Counted from the stretch's first letter, positions 54,701 to 63,766 are shown. The stretch: DNA of 64,000 bases from Maridesulfovibrio ferrireducens (GCF_900101105.1 NZ_FNGA01000004.1:425206-489205), one strand, 5' to 3'. Translations and numbers: made by a program. Notes: generated by a model from the sequence alone, not told the origin.

Positions 54701-55000
54701 TAAAATGGGCGTCAGCTGTCTTTTGGCTGCACCGGGAGTCCAGTCTTTGCCGAGCCCGTCACCTTCTATGTCCAGTGCTCTGTTCTTTAAAGATCGTACG
54801 ACCCTTTCTTTCATTTCAGCGGCGGCTTTATTGGTGAAGGTTACAGCCATTATTTCCGGCCAGCAGTAACCTTTGGCCTGCGATGACTTACAGACGGGAA
54901 TTGAATCTTCTTCCTGTGATCCGGCAAGAAGAGATAAAAAGCGTGCGGTAAGTTCGTAGGTTTTACCAGATCCGGCGGAAGCTTTAACCTGTTTGAGCAT
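51782..55000 (-). CDS. AddA-like UvrD/RecB-family helicase-nuclease
   Basis: A 1072-residue SF1A helicase with a C-terminal nuclease. Motif I is ASAGSGKTYEL at the very N-terminus, Ia VTFTNKAAAEMKERV, II LLVDEFQDTSLAQW, III YVGDVKQAIYSWRGG, V MTIHKSKGLEFPVIIVPF and VI LLYVAWTRAGDELYG. The nuclease part is VAIMDRKGETHRADLLLL...VVEYKTG. Together with the AddB-like subunit it should unwind and resect double-strand breaks, the role of RecBCD elsewhere. It is the first gene of the two-gene unit; its ribosome site (AAAAGG) is weak. Confidence 0.9.
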   Translation of the reverse strand: MLKQVKASAGSGKTYELTARFLSLLAGSQEEDSIPVCKSSQAKGYCWPEIMAVTFTNKAAAEMKERVVRSLKNRALDIEGDGLGKDWTPGAAKRQLTPILQRYNRLNIRTIDSLLNLLVRIFALELGLSPEFELLFDPATLFEPNFNKFLTHCEEGDEYRKKLMDDAVESLVIKENKQGFWLAEQMRFRLIRILEHVLECPGERLTDQEEIAGLLQSHFDKFMKAVSTMSSLIESESIAASSHLLKYLAHAASLDFMGEPKESTMLSKESFVDCVNKKSKGDINSFHEKIYEDLKKAHTLYRDQAMILRGAYALAPFVRIVEEIRDDIIEYQSLHGMLLSSSLPRVASYVLQNGEALPDAFCRMGSRLHHLLVDEFQDTSLAQWNAMIPLAVECLSKNGSLFYVGDVKQAIYSWRGGRSELFDEIADEPELAALSEFTPGHLDYNWRSLEKVIEFNNSFFDALADYDVATDLAEILYPNGPEDQQTELTEKIVSSFEGASQQLPPNQPREGGYVKLLKLFSETSSEIEAETKRNFNILMDDLCPRREFKDICVLVRSNGHAQLVCDWLVEKAIPVITENSLQLDRHPVVRQIVSLLKFLDYPQDDLAFLEFICGKEVFQRISAISNEEIVNWLGSRDKGPLYRRFSEKFPDFWNYHISPFLRKSGLMTPYDLASEMISRFQIIENSPQDELYIRRFLEVVHLAEEKRGTSLAAFLDFWEISSAEEKVPLPESVNAVRIMTIHKSKGLEFPVIIVPFHNWAVSGSDTTFTDIEVDGKILLTPMSSALGDTYYENRTRMFTEQLNLLYVAWTRAGDELYGFLPSEKVKSVTPALSAIETILEGRFNDLGLLEHGTAPVKIESSITSESPQENNPEPKNNPEQGELNQTDADHVDGSKYSELQSPELMAWLPRLRVYRHNLEDYSYDARMRGELAHKAMENLILTGDDEADSLRSTEAAFAQFPAIADEREKIIPEVAAMTSWAISVEDVRAAIERGRPEVAIMDRKGETHRADLLLLEENHALVVEYKTGSPSPENEKQVKRYLRLLKEMYGNQKELRGLLVYLDEKFTREVMI

Positions 55001-55025
55001 TATGAGAACCTTTTAAGCTATTGAG

Positions 55026-55928
55026 TTATATTGTCTCAGTTTGCGGTCTTAGCACGCGGGACATAATTTTCCCTTCCATAATAATAATGAGTACGGCTGA
55101 AACGATAAGCATGCTTCCGAGATATCCGGTCCAGTCGAAACTTTCATCCCACCACCACCAAGCGAGTATGGCGGCCATTACTGGCTCAATTGTCGCAATA
55201 ACTGCCGCATTTGTAGCTTCAAGCCATCGCATACCTACATAATAGAGGGTATATGACACGTAGGTACAAACTACCGCAAGTGTGATAAGACATATCCAGG
55301 ACGTGGGAGTTTTATGATGGAATTCGAAAAAGGGAAGAAGTCCTATTGCTCCGATTGGAAGGGCGTATAGAAAGATAGTCGGGGTTGTATATCGGGAGAA
55401 TAATGTTTTGCCGAAAATAAAGTAGAGTGCGTATGAGAATCCGGATGTCAGGCCGCACATAAGGCCGAACCATGTGAAGGCTAATTCTTTTCCGGTTCCG
55501 AAAATTTGAGGCCCGAGTGATACGCAGACAACTCCGATGATTGTCATGGAAAGAGCACATAATTTAATCGGCCCCATTTTTTCGCCTAGGAAAAGCCATG
55601 ACATGAATGCAACCCATGCCGGAGCCGTATAAAGAAGTACTGAAGCAAGGGCGGCGCCTACTCCTTGTACCGCGAGCTGATAAGAACCGTAAAAAACTGT
55701 AATTCCGACTATCCCGAAACAGATTACAGATGGGATGTCTTTAGGGGCTATTTTGAATGCGCGCATACGGTAAGCATGGACAGCGAAAAGTATCCATGCG
55801 AAGAGAGCTCTCCAGAATGCGTTTTCCAGCGGGGGAATTCCTTGTTCAAGCGGGAATTTTGAAACAGGCCCGATAAGGCTCCACATGACCGCAGCTATAA
55901 GTATTAGTATGCAACCTCTTAAGTTCAC
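55026..55928 (-). CDS. EamA/DMT-family transporter
   Basis: A 300-residue protein with ten helices in two repeats. The first EamA repeat includes ILIAAVMWSLIGPVSKF and GVGAALASVLLYTAPAWVAFMSWLFLGEKM; the second includes FSYALYFIFGK and EATNAAVIATIEPVMAAILAWWWWDESF. Members export amino acids or metabolites. GTG start with GAGGG 6 bases upstream. The gene ends 26 bases before the AddA-like start on the same strand and may share its transcript. Confidence 0.9.
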   Translation of the reverse strand: MNLRGCILILIAAVMWSLIGPVSKFPLEQGIPPLENAFWRALFAWILFAVHAYRMRAFKIAPKDIPSVICFGIVGITVFYGSYQLAVQGVGAALASVLLYTAPAWVAFMSWLFLGEKMGPIKLCALSMTIIGVVCVSLGPQIFGTGKELAFTWFGLMCGLTSGFSYALYFIFGKTLFSRYTTPTIFLYALPIGAIGLLPFFEFHHKTPTSWICLITLAVVCTYVSYTLYYVGMRWLEATNAAVIATIEPVMAAILAWWWWDESFDWTGYLGSMLIVSAVLIIIMEGKIMSRVLRPQTETI

Positions 55929-56081
55929 GTGTGGCCCTCTAATGTTCTGGTTTGATATTAAAAAATAGTAGTTTAATTTAAAATTTTATAGTTGGATTGA
56001 GTGTCAAAGTTGTATGCTCTTTCCCTCGCATCGTCAAAGACCTATCGCAGGATAGAGGCGTAAAACGTCAGGAGATTAATT

Positions 56082-56927
56082 GTGGATAATAAGAATTTAA
56101 AAGAATGTTCAAAGGTAGTTGCAACGGAAAATGATGAAGGGTTGCGGCTCGATAAATTTTTGATTGTGTTACTTCCCGAAACAGGTTTGCGCCAGCGCAG
56201 AAGAATTGTTGAAAATGGTCTGGTTACTGTAAATGGACGGAGCGCAAAACCCAGTCTTAAAATGTTTACGGGCGCAGAAATCGTACTGTTTGAAAGAACC
56301 GACGCCACCAGCACCGAAGATATTCTGCCGCATCTTTCTATCATTGCGGAGACTGACGATTATGCCGCAGTCCTTAAACCAGCTGGAATGCATTCAGCTT
56401 CGATTGCAGGAAGCATGGAATGTTCCGCGCAGGATTGTCTCGATGAACTTTTCATGGAGAAAACACCGATTCTGGTCAACAGACTGGATCATTCAACCTC
56501 TGGAATATTGCTGGTAGCATTCGGGCATGAACAGGCCCGGTTGTTTAAAGAGTATGAAGAGGAAGGAAAAGTCGAGAAAGAATATTTCGCCAGAGTTATC
56601 GGAAATCCTGATTCTGAGTTTGTTGTCAAAAAAGAACTGGATACGGATTCACGCACTGTAACTAAAGTGCTGAGCGAAGATGCAGAAAGACTCCGATGGA
56701 GTTACGCTGACCGCGTTTCAGATCTCGGTAACGGCATTACGCTTGTGAAAGTCAGAATTGCAAAGGGCGCGCGTCATCAGATTAGAGCACACCTTGCATA
56801 CGCAGGATTCCCGATTGTAGGTGATACTGTTTACGGTACAGCATCCGCTGACGGCAAAATGTATCTGCACAATCACCTTATTTCTTTTAAAGGATTCAAG
56901 GCCGAGTGCGAACCTGATTGGGATTAA
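56082..56927 (+). CDS. RluA-family RNA pseudouridine synthase
   Basis: A 281-residue enzyme that isomerises specific uridines in rRNA or tRNA. An S4 RNA-binding domain (LRLDKFLIVLLPETGLRQRRRIVENGLVTVNG) and the catalytic domain with D136 in the RLD motif (VNRLDHSTSGILLVA) are present, followed by KEYFARVIG and the KGARHQIRAHLAYAGFPIVGDTVYG motif. The target site cannot be read from sequence. GTG start with AGGAG 6 bases before it. Confidence 0.92.
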   Translation: MDNKNLKECSKVVATENDEGLRLDKFLIVLLPETGLRQRRRIVENGLVTVNGRSAKPSLKMFTGAEIVLFERTDATSTEDILPHLSIIAETDDYAAVLKPAGMHSASIAGSMECSAQDCLDELFMEKTPILVNRLDHSTSGILLVAFGHEQARLFKEYEEEGKVEKEYFARVIGNPDSEFVVKKELDTDSRTVTKVLSEDAERLRWSYADRVSDLGNGITLVKVRIAKGARHQIRAHLAYAGFPIVGDTVYGTASADGKMYLHNHLISFKGFKAECEPDWD

Positions 56928-56957
56928 GTTAGGCTGATTTTATTATTATAAAAGAGA

Positions 56958-56998
56958 AAGTCCCCTTGGAGCTGTGTGCTTCAAGGGGACTTTTGTTA
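56958..56998. terminator. Terminator between rluA-like gene and ftsY
   Basis: A 12-bp stem AAAGTCCCCTTG/CAAGGGGACTTT with a 12-base loop and T-run lies between convergent genes and may act both ways. Confidence 0.88.
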
Positions 56999-57017
56999 TT
57001 GTCGTATATCCAATCTT

Positions 57018-58550
57018 TTACATCAATAAAGCCTTCGCAAAATCAGCACCGTTGAAGGGGCGCAAATCTTCCATTTTTTCCCCGAGCCCTATGAAGGTGA
57101 TGGGGATTTTGTGCTGCATGGTCACGGCAATCATGATTCCGCCTTTTGCTGTTCCATCGAGCTTAGTGAGGATTAATTCATCCACTCCGATTGCTTCGTT
57201 GAAAAGCTTTGTCTGAGACATGGCGTTCTGGCCTGTTGTTGCGTCAATAACCAGAATGCTGCGGTGCGGAGCTTCGTCGTGCTTTTTACCGAGAACTCTT
57301 CTGATCTTGAGCAGTTCTTCCATCAGGTTTGTTTTGGTGTGCAGTCTTCCCGCTGTATCAAGAAGCATGAGGTCATAGCCGTTTTTAACTGCGTAATCGA
57401 TGGCTTCATATGCTACTGCGGCTGGATCAGACCCTTCGTCTTTTGCGAAGAATCCTGCTCCGACACGTTTAGCCCATATTTCAAGCTGTCCGATAGCTGC
57501 GGCGCGGAATGTATCACCTGCGACGATGAGAACTTTGCGGCCCTGCATCTGTTCGCGATGGGCGATTTTTGCAATGGTCGTTGTTTTACCGACACCGTTC
57601 ACCCCGATCATCATTACGACTTCGGGCGGGTTGAAAGCTTTAATACGTTTGGGAAGTTTAAAAATTTCGTCAAGTTCTTCACGAAGAAGGTCTTTGAAGT
57701 TTTCCGGGTTTGTTTCTCCGCTATTGCGGATTCTGGTTTTCATGCGCTCTACAAGCTCGGAGGTAGCTTCGAAACCAACATCCGCCATGATCAGAATTTC
57801 TTCGAATTCTTCCCAGAAATCATCATCAAATGCACTGTGACTTGAAAGAAGAGCGTCAAGGCGTTTGGTAATCTGTTCTCTTGTTTTGGACAATCCTTCG
57901 GAAAGTTTAATAAAGAGACGGCTTCGTTCATCTTCTTCATCTTCCAGTTCAAGAGCGAGAGCAAGGCGGTACTGCAATTCAGAGCGGAATTCGTCAACAT
58001 GCTCGTAGTCCATGTCGTCGAGCCATTCTTTAAAGCGAGAAACAAAATCATCAGCTTCATCTGCGGGAGCTTCAAGAGCTTTAAGCAGGAATGTCAGACG
58101 GTCCCAGAGGTCGTCTCCGGCAGTGTCTATTCCGTCGAGGATAAGATCGAGCCAGACCGAAAGGCGTGGATCAGCTTGCTGGAGAGCTTTGGTAAGATCG
58201 CGTTGCCATTGGGGCTTGTCAGCATCAGATTTAGCTTCTGTTGCCATGACAGGTTCGATAATTCTTGCTTTACCGGCTGATTCAGGAACTGCAACTGTTT
58301 CAACTACTGGAGCGGAGACAGGTTCCTGAGTTGGTTCCGGTGCTGGTTCCGGCGCAGGTGTTGGTGTAACTTCTGCCTTGGGTTCGAACTCAACTGCTTT
58401 TTGCGGCGCAGGAGTTTCTTGTTGTGCAGGAGCTTCCGGCTCAATTTTTTGATCGGGCTGGTCCGCTTCACCTAAATATTCTTTGAGAGCTTTCGCGGCT
58501 CTTTCTTCCGGGCTGACCCATAATTTTTTTACTTTAGAAAAGAATCCCAT
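57018..58550 (-). CDS. ftsY: Signal recognition particle receptor FtsY
   Basis: A 510-residue SRP GTPase receptor. An acidic, Pro/Glu-rich N-terminal A domain (about 35-110, PAPEPAPEPTQEP) gives membrane association. A second helical stretch (115-215) is longer than in E. coli, and the NG domain follows. GTPase motifs are G1 GVNGVGKTTT, DTFRAAA, G3 LLDTAGRLHTKTNLM, G4 TKLDGTAKGG and the closing GLGEKMEDLRPF. Together with Ffh it delivers membrane proteins to SecYEG. AGGGG precedes the ATG. It is divergent from asnS. Confidence 0.96.
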   Translation of the reverse strand: MGFFSKVKKLWVSPEERAAKALKEYLGEADQPDQKIEPEAPAQQETPAPQKAVEFEPKAEVTPTPAPEPAPEPTQEPVSAPVVETVAVPESAGKARIIEPVMATEAKSDADKPQWQRDLTKALQQADPRLSVWLDLILDGIDTAGDDLWDRLTFLLKALEAPADEADDFVSRFKEWLDDMDYEHVDEFRSELQYRLALALELEDEEDERSRLFIKLSEGLSKTREQITKRLDALLSSHSAFDDDFWEEFEEILIMADVGFEATSELVERMKTRIRNSGETNPENFKDLLREELDEIFKLPKRIKAFNPPEVVMMIGVNGVGKTTTIAKIAHREQMQGRKVLIVAGDTFRAAAIGQLEIWAKRVGAGFFAKDEGSDPAAVAYEAIDYAVKNGYDLMLLDTAGRLHTKTNLMEELLKIRRVLGKKHDEAPHRSILVIDATTGQNAMSQTKLFNEAIGVDELILTKLDGTAKGGIMIAVTMQHKIPITFIGLGEKMEDLRPFNGADFAKALLM

Positions 58551-58666
58551 TGAAATCCCCTTTAAAATCTATTTTGAACAGCGGAAGATAGCGCAGTCGG
58601 AGCCGATACGCAACTATCCATAGGTTACGACCCCGGTTGCTTTTATCAATGTGCTGGCTTACCCTT

Positions 58667-58692
58667 TTTATCACTATATATATAGTGATAAA
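58667..58692. promoter_or_regulatory. Perfect 26-bp palindrome between ftsY and asnS
   Basis: The half-site TTTATCACTATAT is followed by its exact complement with no spacer. It sits 68 bases before the asnS start and 117 bases before ftsY. It has no T-run and lies between divergent starts, so an operator is more likely than a terminator. Confidence 0.5.
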
Positions 58693-58759
58693 CAAGTTTG
58701 TTGAAATTTACTCATCTTACATATACATCTGTGCAAAACGCAATTAATGGAGACTTTTT

Positions 58760-60151
58760 ATGAAAAGAACATGCATAAAGGCAGCTTTGAATGCGGAAGG
58801 CCCAGTATCCGAGATAATTATCAAAGGATGGGTCCGTACAAAGCGCGATAGTAAAGGGTTTTCATTTCTGGAAGTAAACGATGGTTCCTGCATCACGAAT
58901 ATTCAGGTTATCATTGATCATACTCCTGAAATAGAAGCTGTTCTGGAACATATATATACCGGAGCTTCTGTCAGTGTGGTTGGAGAGCTTATCGAGTCTC
59001 CGGGTAAAGGACAGAAGTGGGAAGTTCGCGGTAAGTCAGTTGAATTACTGGGTGTTGCTGATCCGGAAACATTTCCGCTTCAGAAAAAACGCCATTCAGA
59101 TGAATTCTTGAGGACAATTGCTCATCTTCGTCCCCGTACAAATAAATTTGGAGCTATGTTCCGCATACGTTCCGAGCTTTCTTTTGCTGTACACCAGTTT
59201 TTCCGTGATAAAGGTTTTTTCTATGTTCATACTCCTATTATCACCGGCTCAGATTGCGAAGGTGCAGGAGAAATGTTCAGAGTTACTTCTCTTGACCACA
59301 GCTCACTTGCCAAGCTTGGCAAAGCAGAGCAGGGCGCGAATGATTTCTTCGGCCAAGAATCCCATTTAACCGTATCAGGGCAGCTTTCAGCCGAAATGTA
59401 TGCGCTGTCACTTGGTAACGTTTATACTTTTGGACCGACTTTCCGTGCTGAAAAATCCAATACGCCGCGCCATGCAGCTGAATTCTGGATGATTGAACCA
59501 GAAATGGCTTTTGCCGATCTTGAAGATAATATGGATCTCAGTGAAGAGATGGTTAAATATCTCATCAGTCATATTCTTGATAAGTGCGCTGATGATATTC
59601 AGTTGTTTGCTAAATTCGTTGATAAAACTCTGATGGATACTCTTAAGAATATTTCAGAGAACACCTTCGAGCGTGTTGCTTATACTGATGCAATAGAGCT
59701 TTTGAAGAATTGCAAAAAAGCGAAAAAGTTTGAATTCAAACCTGAATACGGCCTTGATCTGCAAACTGAACACGAGAGATATCTCACCGAAGAGCATTTT
59801 AAGAAGCCGGTTATTGTATATAATTACCCTGTTGAAATTAAGCCTTTTTACATGCGCCTGAATGATGACGGTAAAACTGTTGCCGCCATGGATTTACTGG
59901 TTCCGAGAATCGGTGAACTTGTTGGTGGTTCCCAGCGTGAAGAAAGACTTGATGTGCTTGAGCGCAGAATTGTAGAGACGGGAATGGAAACAGAAGATTA
60001 CTGGTGGTATCTGGACAGCCGCCGTTTCGGAACCGCGCCGCATGCCGGATTCGGAATGGGATTTGAGCGCATGCTTATGATGCTCACCGGAGTTACTAAC
60101 ATCCGCGACGTAATACCTTTCCCGAGAACTCCTAAGAATCTTGAGTTTTAG
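58760..60151 (+). CDS. asnS: Asparaginyl-tRNA synthetase
   Basis: A 463-residue class IIb synthetase charging tRNA-Asn. The N-terminal OB-fold anticodon domain is [24 protein letters not shown]. The catalytic core includes motif 2 [25 protein letters not shown] and motif 3 [29 protein letters not shown]. The typical AsnS signature [17 protein letters not shown] separates it from AspS. Length is normal. The terminator palindrome follows. Confidence 0.96.
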   Translation: MKRTCIKAALNAEGPVSEIIIKGWVRTKRDSKGFSFLEVNDGSCITNIQVIIDHTPEIEAVLEHIYTGASVSVVGELIESPGKGQKWEVRGKSVELLGVADPETFPLQKKRHSDEFLRTIAHLRPRTNKFGAMFRIRSELSFAVHQFFRDKGFFYVHTPIITGSDCEGAGEMFRVTSLDHSSLAKLGKAEQGANDFFGQESHLTVSGQLSAEMYALSLGNVYTFGPTFRAEKSNTPRHAAEFWMIEPEMAFADLEDNMDLSEEMVKYLISHILDKCADDIQLFAKFVDKTLMDTLKNISENTFERVAYTDAIELLKNCKKAKKFEFKPEYGLDLQTEHERYLTEEHFKKPVIVYNYPVEIKPFYMRLNDDGKTVAAMDLLVPRIGELVGGSQREERLDVLERRIVETGMETEDYWWYLDSRRFGTAPHAGFGMGFERMLMMLTGVTNIRDVIPFPRTPKNLEF

Positions 60152-60173
60152 ATTTTAACTTTGATATTACTCG

Positions 60174-60215
60174 TATCCCCCTTCTATATATATAGAAGGG
60201 GGATATTCTTTTTAG
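60174..60215. terminator. Terminator between asnS and the GyrI-like gene
   Basis: A perfect 32-base palindrome (60174-60205, arm TATCCCCCTTCTATAT) is followed by TTCTTTTT. It lies between convergent genes. Confidence 0.82.
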
Positions 60216-60221
60216 AGTGGA

Positions 60222-60683
60222 TTATTTTAAAGGCATAAGCAGCAAAGTAACCAACTGCTCAGGTTTAGTTGAGTTAGGATCATTCATATATTGTTCGTAG
60301 CAAGGGCTTTCAGCATGTTCCATGCCGCTTGTCGGCAGCCATTTCATATAGAATTCCATCCATGACTCAGCAAGGTTTGTATAAGGTCCGAGGTGTGTTG
60401 TTACAGCGAACTTGCCACCCGGCACATCTTTAAACTTTACCACTCCTGCATTGTCTGATTCATTGTCTACGGTAATGCATGCTTCGGAGCGTAGTTCTGC
60501 CGCAGGAATTTCTTCGGGATTGTCGTGGTATATTCCGAAAAATCTTGTGCGTTCATTGTAAATACCGTTCGGTCCGGCCCATCCGCACAGCTTACCCCAA
60601 GCTTGATCAACTTCAGTGTAGGGGCCGACATGTTCAACATAAGCTAGTTTCATAGGGTCAAGGGTCCAGATTTTTACGTCCAT
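60222..60683 (-). CDS. Stand-alone GyrI-like small-molecule-binding protein
   Basis: A 153-residue protein that is only a GyrI-like (AraC effector-binding/SbmC) domain: LAYVEHVGPYTEVDQAWGKLCGWA at the start of one half and GGKFAVTTHLGPYTNLAESWMEFYMKWLP in the other. It is clearly paralogous to the C-terminal half of the AraC regulator just upstream (same GPY..., KLCGWA and KWLPTS signatures). Stand-alone members bind drugs or inhibit gyrase. The context suggests ligand sequestration or co-sensing with the regulator. GGAG precedes the ATG. Confidence 0.85.
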   Translation of the reverse strand: MDVKIWTLDPMKLAYVEHVGPYTEVDQAWGKLCGWAGPNGIYNERTRFFGIYHDNPEEIPAAELRSEACITVDNESDNAGVVKFKDVPGGKFAVTTHLGPYTNLAESWMEFYMKWLPTSGMEHAESPCYEQYMNDPNSTKPEQLVTLLLMPLK

Positions 60684-60710
60684 TTCATGCTCCGTTAAGT
60701 TAAAGTTATA

Positions 60711-61604
60711 TTAGTAAATGCCTAAATAAATTTCTGTAATCAAATCCTTCGGAGCTGTGTCCGCGGGGGTATTTATGTATTTTTCGAAGGAAGGAATGTT
60801 GTTTTTTAGCTGATAGCTGCTAGTAGGAAGCCATTTTCCGTAAAGTTCCCGGTATGCATCTTTAAGCCCTTCGTAAGGACCGTAGTGAGTTCCGACAGCG
60901 TATTTACCACCGGACACTATTTGGGTTCCGATTTCTCCTTCCGGCATAATATTGCCAGAAGTGCTGATACACGCATCATATCTGATTTTACCTAGCGGCG
61001 TTACAGATGGATCGTCATAGCATATTCCTATAAACTCAGTCTGGGAGTTCAGCAGTTTTTTTAGAGCAGCCCATCCGCAAAGTTTCTCCCATGCTTTTCC
61101 AACTTCAAAATATGACCCGATATGCCGGATAAAAGCTACAGAGATATCATCTCGCTCGCGAATGTCGACTTTAAGAGTTATCGGGGAGCCGTTTCTTTTC
61201 AATGTCTTCGGTATAGGTGCCGGGGAATAATGAATTCCGCTGCTTACACGTGGACTGGCGATTTCTCTGGATTTGAGTCTGTAGTCGCTGGGTGGCAGTT
61301 TAAACATTTTTTTGAATGCGCGACTGAATGTTTCAGGTGATTCATATTGAGCATCAAGACTGATATTAATGATGGTGTCATTTTCATAACAAAGTTTATA
61401 AGCTGCTTTTTCAAGTCTGAGACGGCGGATATGTTCTTTTAAACTTTCGCCGGTCATACCTTTGAATATCCGGTGAAAGTGCACGATTGAAAAACAAGCT
61501 GCTTCTGCCAGTTCTTCGGAGGGAAGTTCCCGGTCCAGGTTTTTCTGAATATACAGCAGAACATCCATCATCCGTTCATTATATGGCTTCATAAGATTCG
61601 ACAT
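60711..61604 (-). CDS. AraC-family regulator with C-terminal GyrI-like domain
   Basis: A 297-residue transcription factor. Two HTH units come first (ELAEAACFSIVHFHRIFKGMTG and INISLDAQYESPETFSRAFKKMFKLPPSDYR). A GyrI-like ligand domain follows (about 145-297, VAFIRHIGSYFEVGKAWEKLCGWAAL, GGKYAVGTHYGPYEGLKDAYRELYGKWLPTS). This is the Rob/BltR-like arrangement that senses hydrophobic toxic compounds. AAGGA lies 7 bases before the ATG. It is 27 bases upstream of its paralogous stand-alone partner and probably in the same transcript. Confidence 0.92.
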   Translation of the reverse strand: MSNLMKPYNERMMDVLLYIQKNLDRELPSEELAEAACFSIVHFHRIFKGMTGESLKEHIRRLRLEKAAYKLCYENDTIINISLDAQYESPETFSRAFKKMFKLPPSDYRLKSREIASPRVSSGIHYSPAPIPKTLKRNGSPITLKVDIRERDDISVAFIRHIGSYFEVGKAWEKLCGWAALKKLLNSQTEFIGICYDDPSVTPLGKIRYDACISTSGNIMPEGEIGTQIVSGGKYAVGTHYGPYEGLKDAYRELYGKWLPTSSYQLKNNIPSFEKYINTPADTAPKDLITEIYLGIY

Positions 61605-61748
61605 AGATAATCCTTAATATCATTATGAGCTTTATTGCATGACATTTTTTATCATTTTGAAATTGCCTTAAATCAATGTTCGAAAAATTTGAATGTAAAA
61701 AAGACATTCCGGTTGCTGAATCTATATGTATCGGTTTAATCTAAGCAT

Positions 61749-62453
61749 ATGAATAAGTTTAAACGAATCTCACTTTGCATTGCTGTAATCCTTCTTTTTA
61801 CTTCATGTAATTCAGTCAAAAAGATCACAGGAAATCCCTGTGTCAGCAATTCTACAACGAATACGCAGAGAGTTGTCGATTCTGCCGCGTGTGCAGTGAA
61901 ACAAATGAGAACAGATCTGGATGGCCCGACTATTGATTATCTGCTTGAAATTTCACGAGGTGTTTTCATTTTTCCGGATGTGTATAAGTTGGCATTTATG
62001 ATTGGAGCCGAGGGCGGGGCAGGTGTGCTGTGTGCAAAAGACAGTACCGGTTTTTGGAATGGTCCGGCTTTTTATACACTGGCAGGTATAGATATCGGAA
62101 TTCAGGGAGGCGTGGCCGGTAAGACCATAATGATATTCCTTATGGATGATGAAGCCCTGGAGTCAGCCATTGCAGGAAAGATCGATTTATCGCTCGGAGT
62201 TGATCTTGCCATAGGCCATCTCAATGATCAAAGACACCGGGGGAGTTTTGATTTCGAAGGGAATGTGTTTCCACTGGTTTATCAGGCCGGGGCTTTTTTC
62301 GGAGTTTCATATCGGACCGGCTCACTCATGGTCGGCAAAGAAAGCAACAAGGCTTATTATGGAAAACCCATCAGTGTTAAAGAGTTGCTCATGACTCACG
62401 AGCATGACAAACCGGAGGCGGATGTCCTTTTTAACGTGCTGATGGGGATTTGA
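61749..62453 (+). CDS. SYLF-domain (Ysc84-like) lipoprotein
   Basis: A 234-residue lipoprotein with lipobox FTSC (Cys20) and a SYLF/Ysc84 lipid-binding domain: SRGVFIFPDVYKLAFMIGAEGGAGVLCAKD, then GFWNGPAFYTLAGIDIGIQGGV and LSLGVDLAIGHLND. The family binds phospholipids; the bacterial role is unclear. It ends one base before the convergent FUSC gene, with no terminator between them. Confidence 0.9.
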   Translation: MNKFKRISLCIAVILLFTSCNSVKKITGNPCVSNSTTNTQRVVDSAACAVKQMRTDLDGPTIDYLLEISRGVFIFPDVYKLAFMIGAEGGAGVLCAKDSTGFWNGPAFYTLAGIDIGIQGGVAGKTIMIFLMDDEALESAIAGKIDLSLGVDLAIGHLNDQRHRGSFDFEGNVFPLVYQAGAFFGVSYRTGSLMVGKESNKAYYGKPISVKELLMTHEHDKPEADVLFNVLMGI

Positions 62454-62454
62454 T

Positions 62455-63516
62455 TTAATTTTCTTGGATGTTGTCCATGACCTTCTTCCGTTCTTTTGTA
62501 TATTGAAGAAGGTCTTTACATATAAATTGAGTGCTGTGGTAAAAGGCAAAGAATTGTACCATCTTCTGAAGGTAAAAACGTCTGGTAACACCTTCTTTAC
62601 GTAAGGCTTCAAGTCTTTTCAGAGCTGCATTGAACGCGTTTTGTAAGGCTTCTTCATCAGGTGTTTTTCCAGCGCTTATGGCTCGCATTGACTCTGCGGA
62701 TACTTTTGAAAGAGTTCTTAGTTCTTCCTTCATTATGATTTCGTACCCTTCACCGTGAACATTATTAAGAGCGTGGAGCATTGCCCGCAGGTGAGATCCG
62801 CTTTTTTCCAGAGTCCGCACTTTTAAACCGAGTAGATCAGTGTCTTCTATATATAGAAGGCTTTCATGTCGCAGAACCTTCATGTAGGTTGCACGGTTAA
62901 GGGCTACCTTGTTATTGAAAGAGTCGAGCATTTCGGTATCAAGCTCGGTTTGTTTGTTAAGAAAGCTTTCCATCAGTGCTTCATAATGATCCGCACATTC
63001 AGAAAACTGGCTGCAAAGACTTCCTTTTAAAGAGTCAGCCGCTCTTAAGGGCCAAATTAATACACTTACCAGAAAAGCACTGGCAACTCCGATAGAGATT
63101 TCCACTACTCTGAACAGCCCGAATTCTATACGGTGGGCTTGTCCCAGACTTGCGAGAGTAACGATAGTGGTTGTAATTGCGGCCATGCGGTAGCGTTCGT
63201 TATATCTTGTCATATATGCACAGAAGCCGACTGAAACAAAAAGGGACAGAAGCGTCATAGACGGAGTTTCCGGGAATACTACTATGCAGAGTATGCCGAT
63301 AAGAGCGCCGATGGCTGTGCCTGAAAAGCGGTACCAGCACATCCTGATGGAGTCCGCTACATTGATTTGCATGACAATTACCCCTGACAGGGCGGCCCAG
63401 TATCCATAACTAAGATCGAAAAGGCTTGCAGCTGTATAGGCAGTAACTGCGGCGATACCTGTTTTTATGCCGTGTTTAAGATGGGATACTTGTGAACGAG
63501 GGTCGGATATGCTCAT
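62455..63516 (-). CDS. FUSC-family membrane protein
   Basis: A 353-residue protein. Its N-terminal helices match FUSC/aromatic acid exporter proteins (YGYWAALSGVIVMQINVADSIRMCWYRFSGTAIGALIGIL). A cytosolic helical domain of about 180 residues follows. It is the third protein of this type in the window, but unlike the pair at 22.5-24.7 kb it stands alone. AAGG precedes the ATG. Confidence 0.88.
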   Translation of the reverse strand: MSISDPRSQVSHLKHGIKTGIAAVTAYTAASLFDLSYGYWAALSGVIVMQINVADSIRMCWYRFSGTAIGALIGILCIVVFPETPSMTLLSLFVSVGFCAYMTRYNERYRMAAITTTIVTLASLGQAHRIEFGLFRVVEISIGVASAFLVSVLIWPLRAADSLKGSLCSQFSECADHYEALMESFLNKQTELDTEMLDSFNNKVALNRATYMKVLRHESLLYIEDTDLLGLKVRTLEKSGSHLRAMLHALNNVHGEGYEIIMKEELRTLSKVSAESMRAISAGKTPDEEALQNAFNAALKRLEALRKEGVTRRFYLQKMVQFFAFYHSTQFICKDLLQYTKERKKVMDNIQEN

Positions 63517-63661
63517 TAGAAAACCTTGAATGTGGTTAGTTGTTAGTGTGACGGGCTCTCAGAGAGCCTCGCTTCGTGTTGTTCATTATGTATAGCAACA
63601 TCAGCAATAGCAAGCGTGAGAGTATATCATCTAATTGTTTCAACAATAATTCAAAAACCTA

Positions 63662-63690
63662 TTGACGTGGGCGCGCGATTCTCATAGAAC
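63662..63690 (+). promoter_or_regulatory. Tandem promoter 1 (rrn-like)
   Basis: TTGACG and TAGAAC are separated by exactly 17 bases with a GC-rich discriminator region, first of four similar boxes. Confidence 0.6.
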
Positions 63691-63766
63691 CTCTTTCTCG
63701 GGTCGGCAACGGCTGAACGCCACAGCATCTCCCGGGATTTTTTTTGACTGACCGGTCACAAAGCGG

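Noticed and set aside
62844..62859. Palindrome CTTCTATATATAGAAG, close to the core of the palindrome at 60181
   Set aside because: It lies inside the FUSC coding sequence and is short and A/T-based; the similarity is probably chance.
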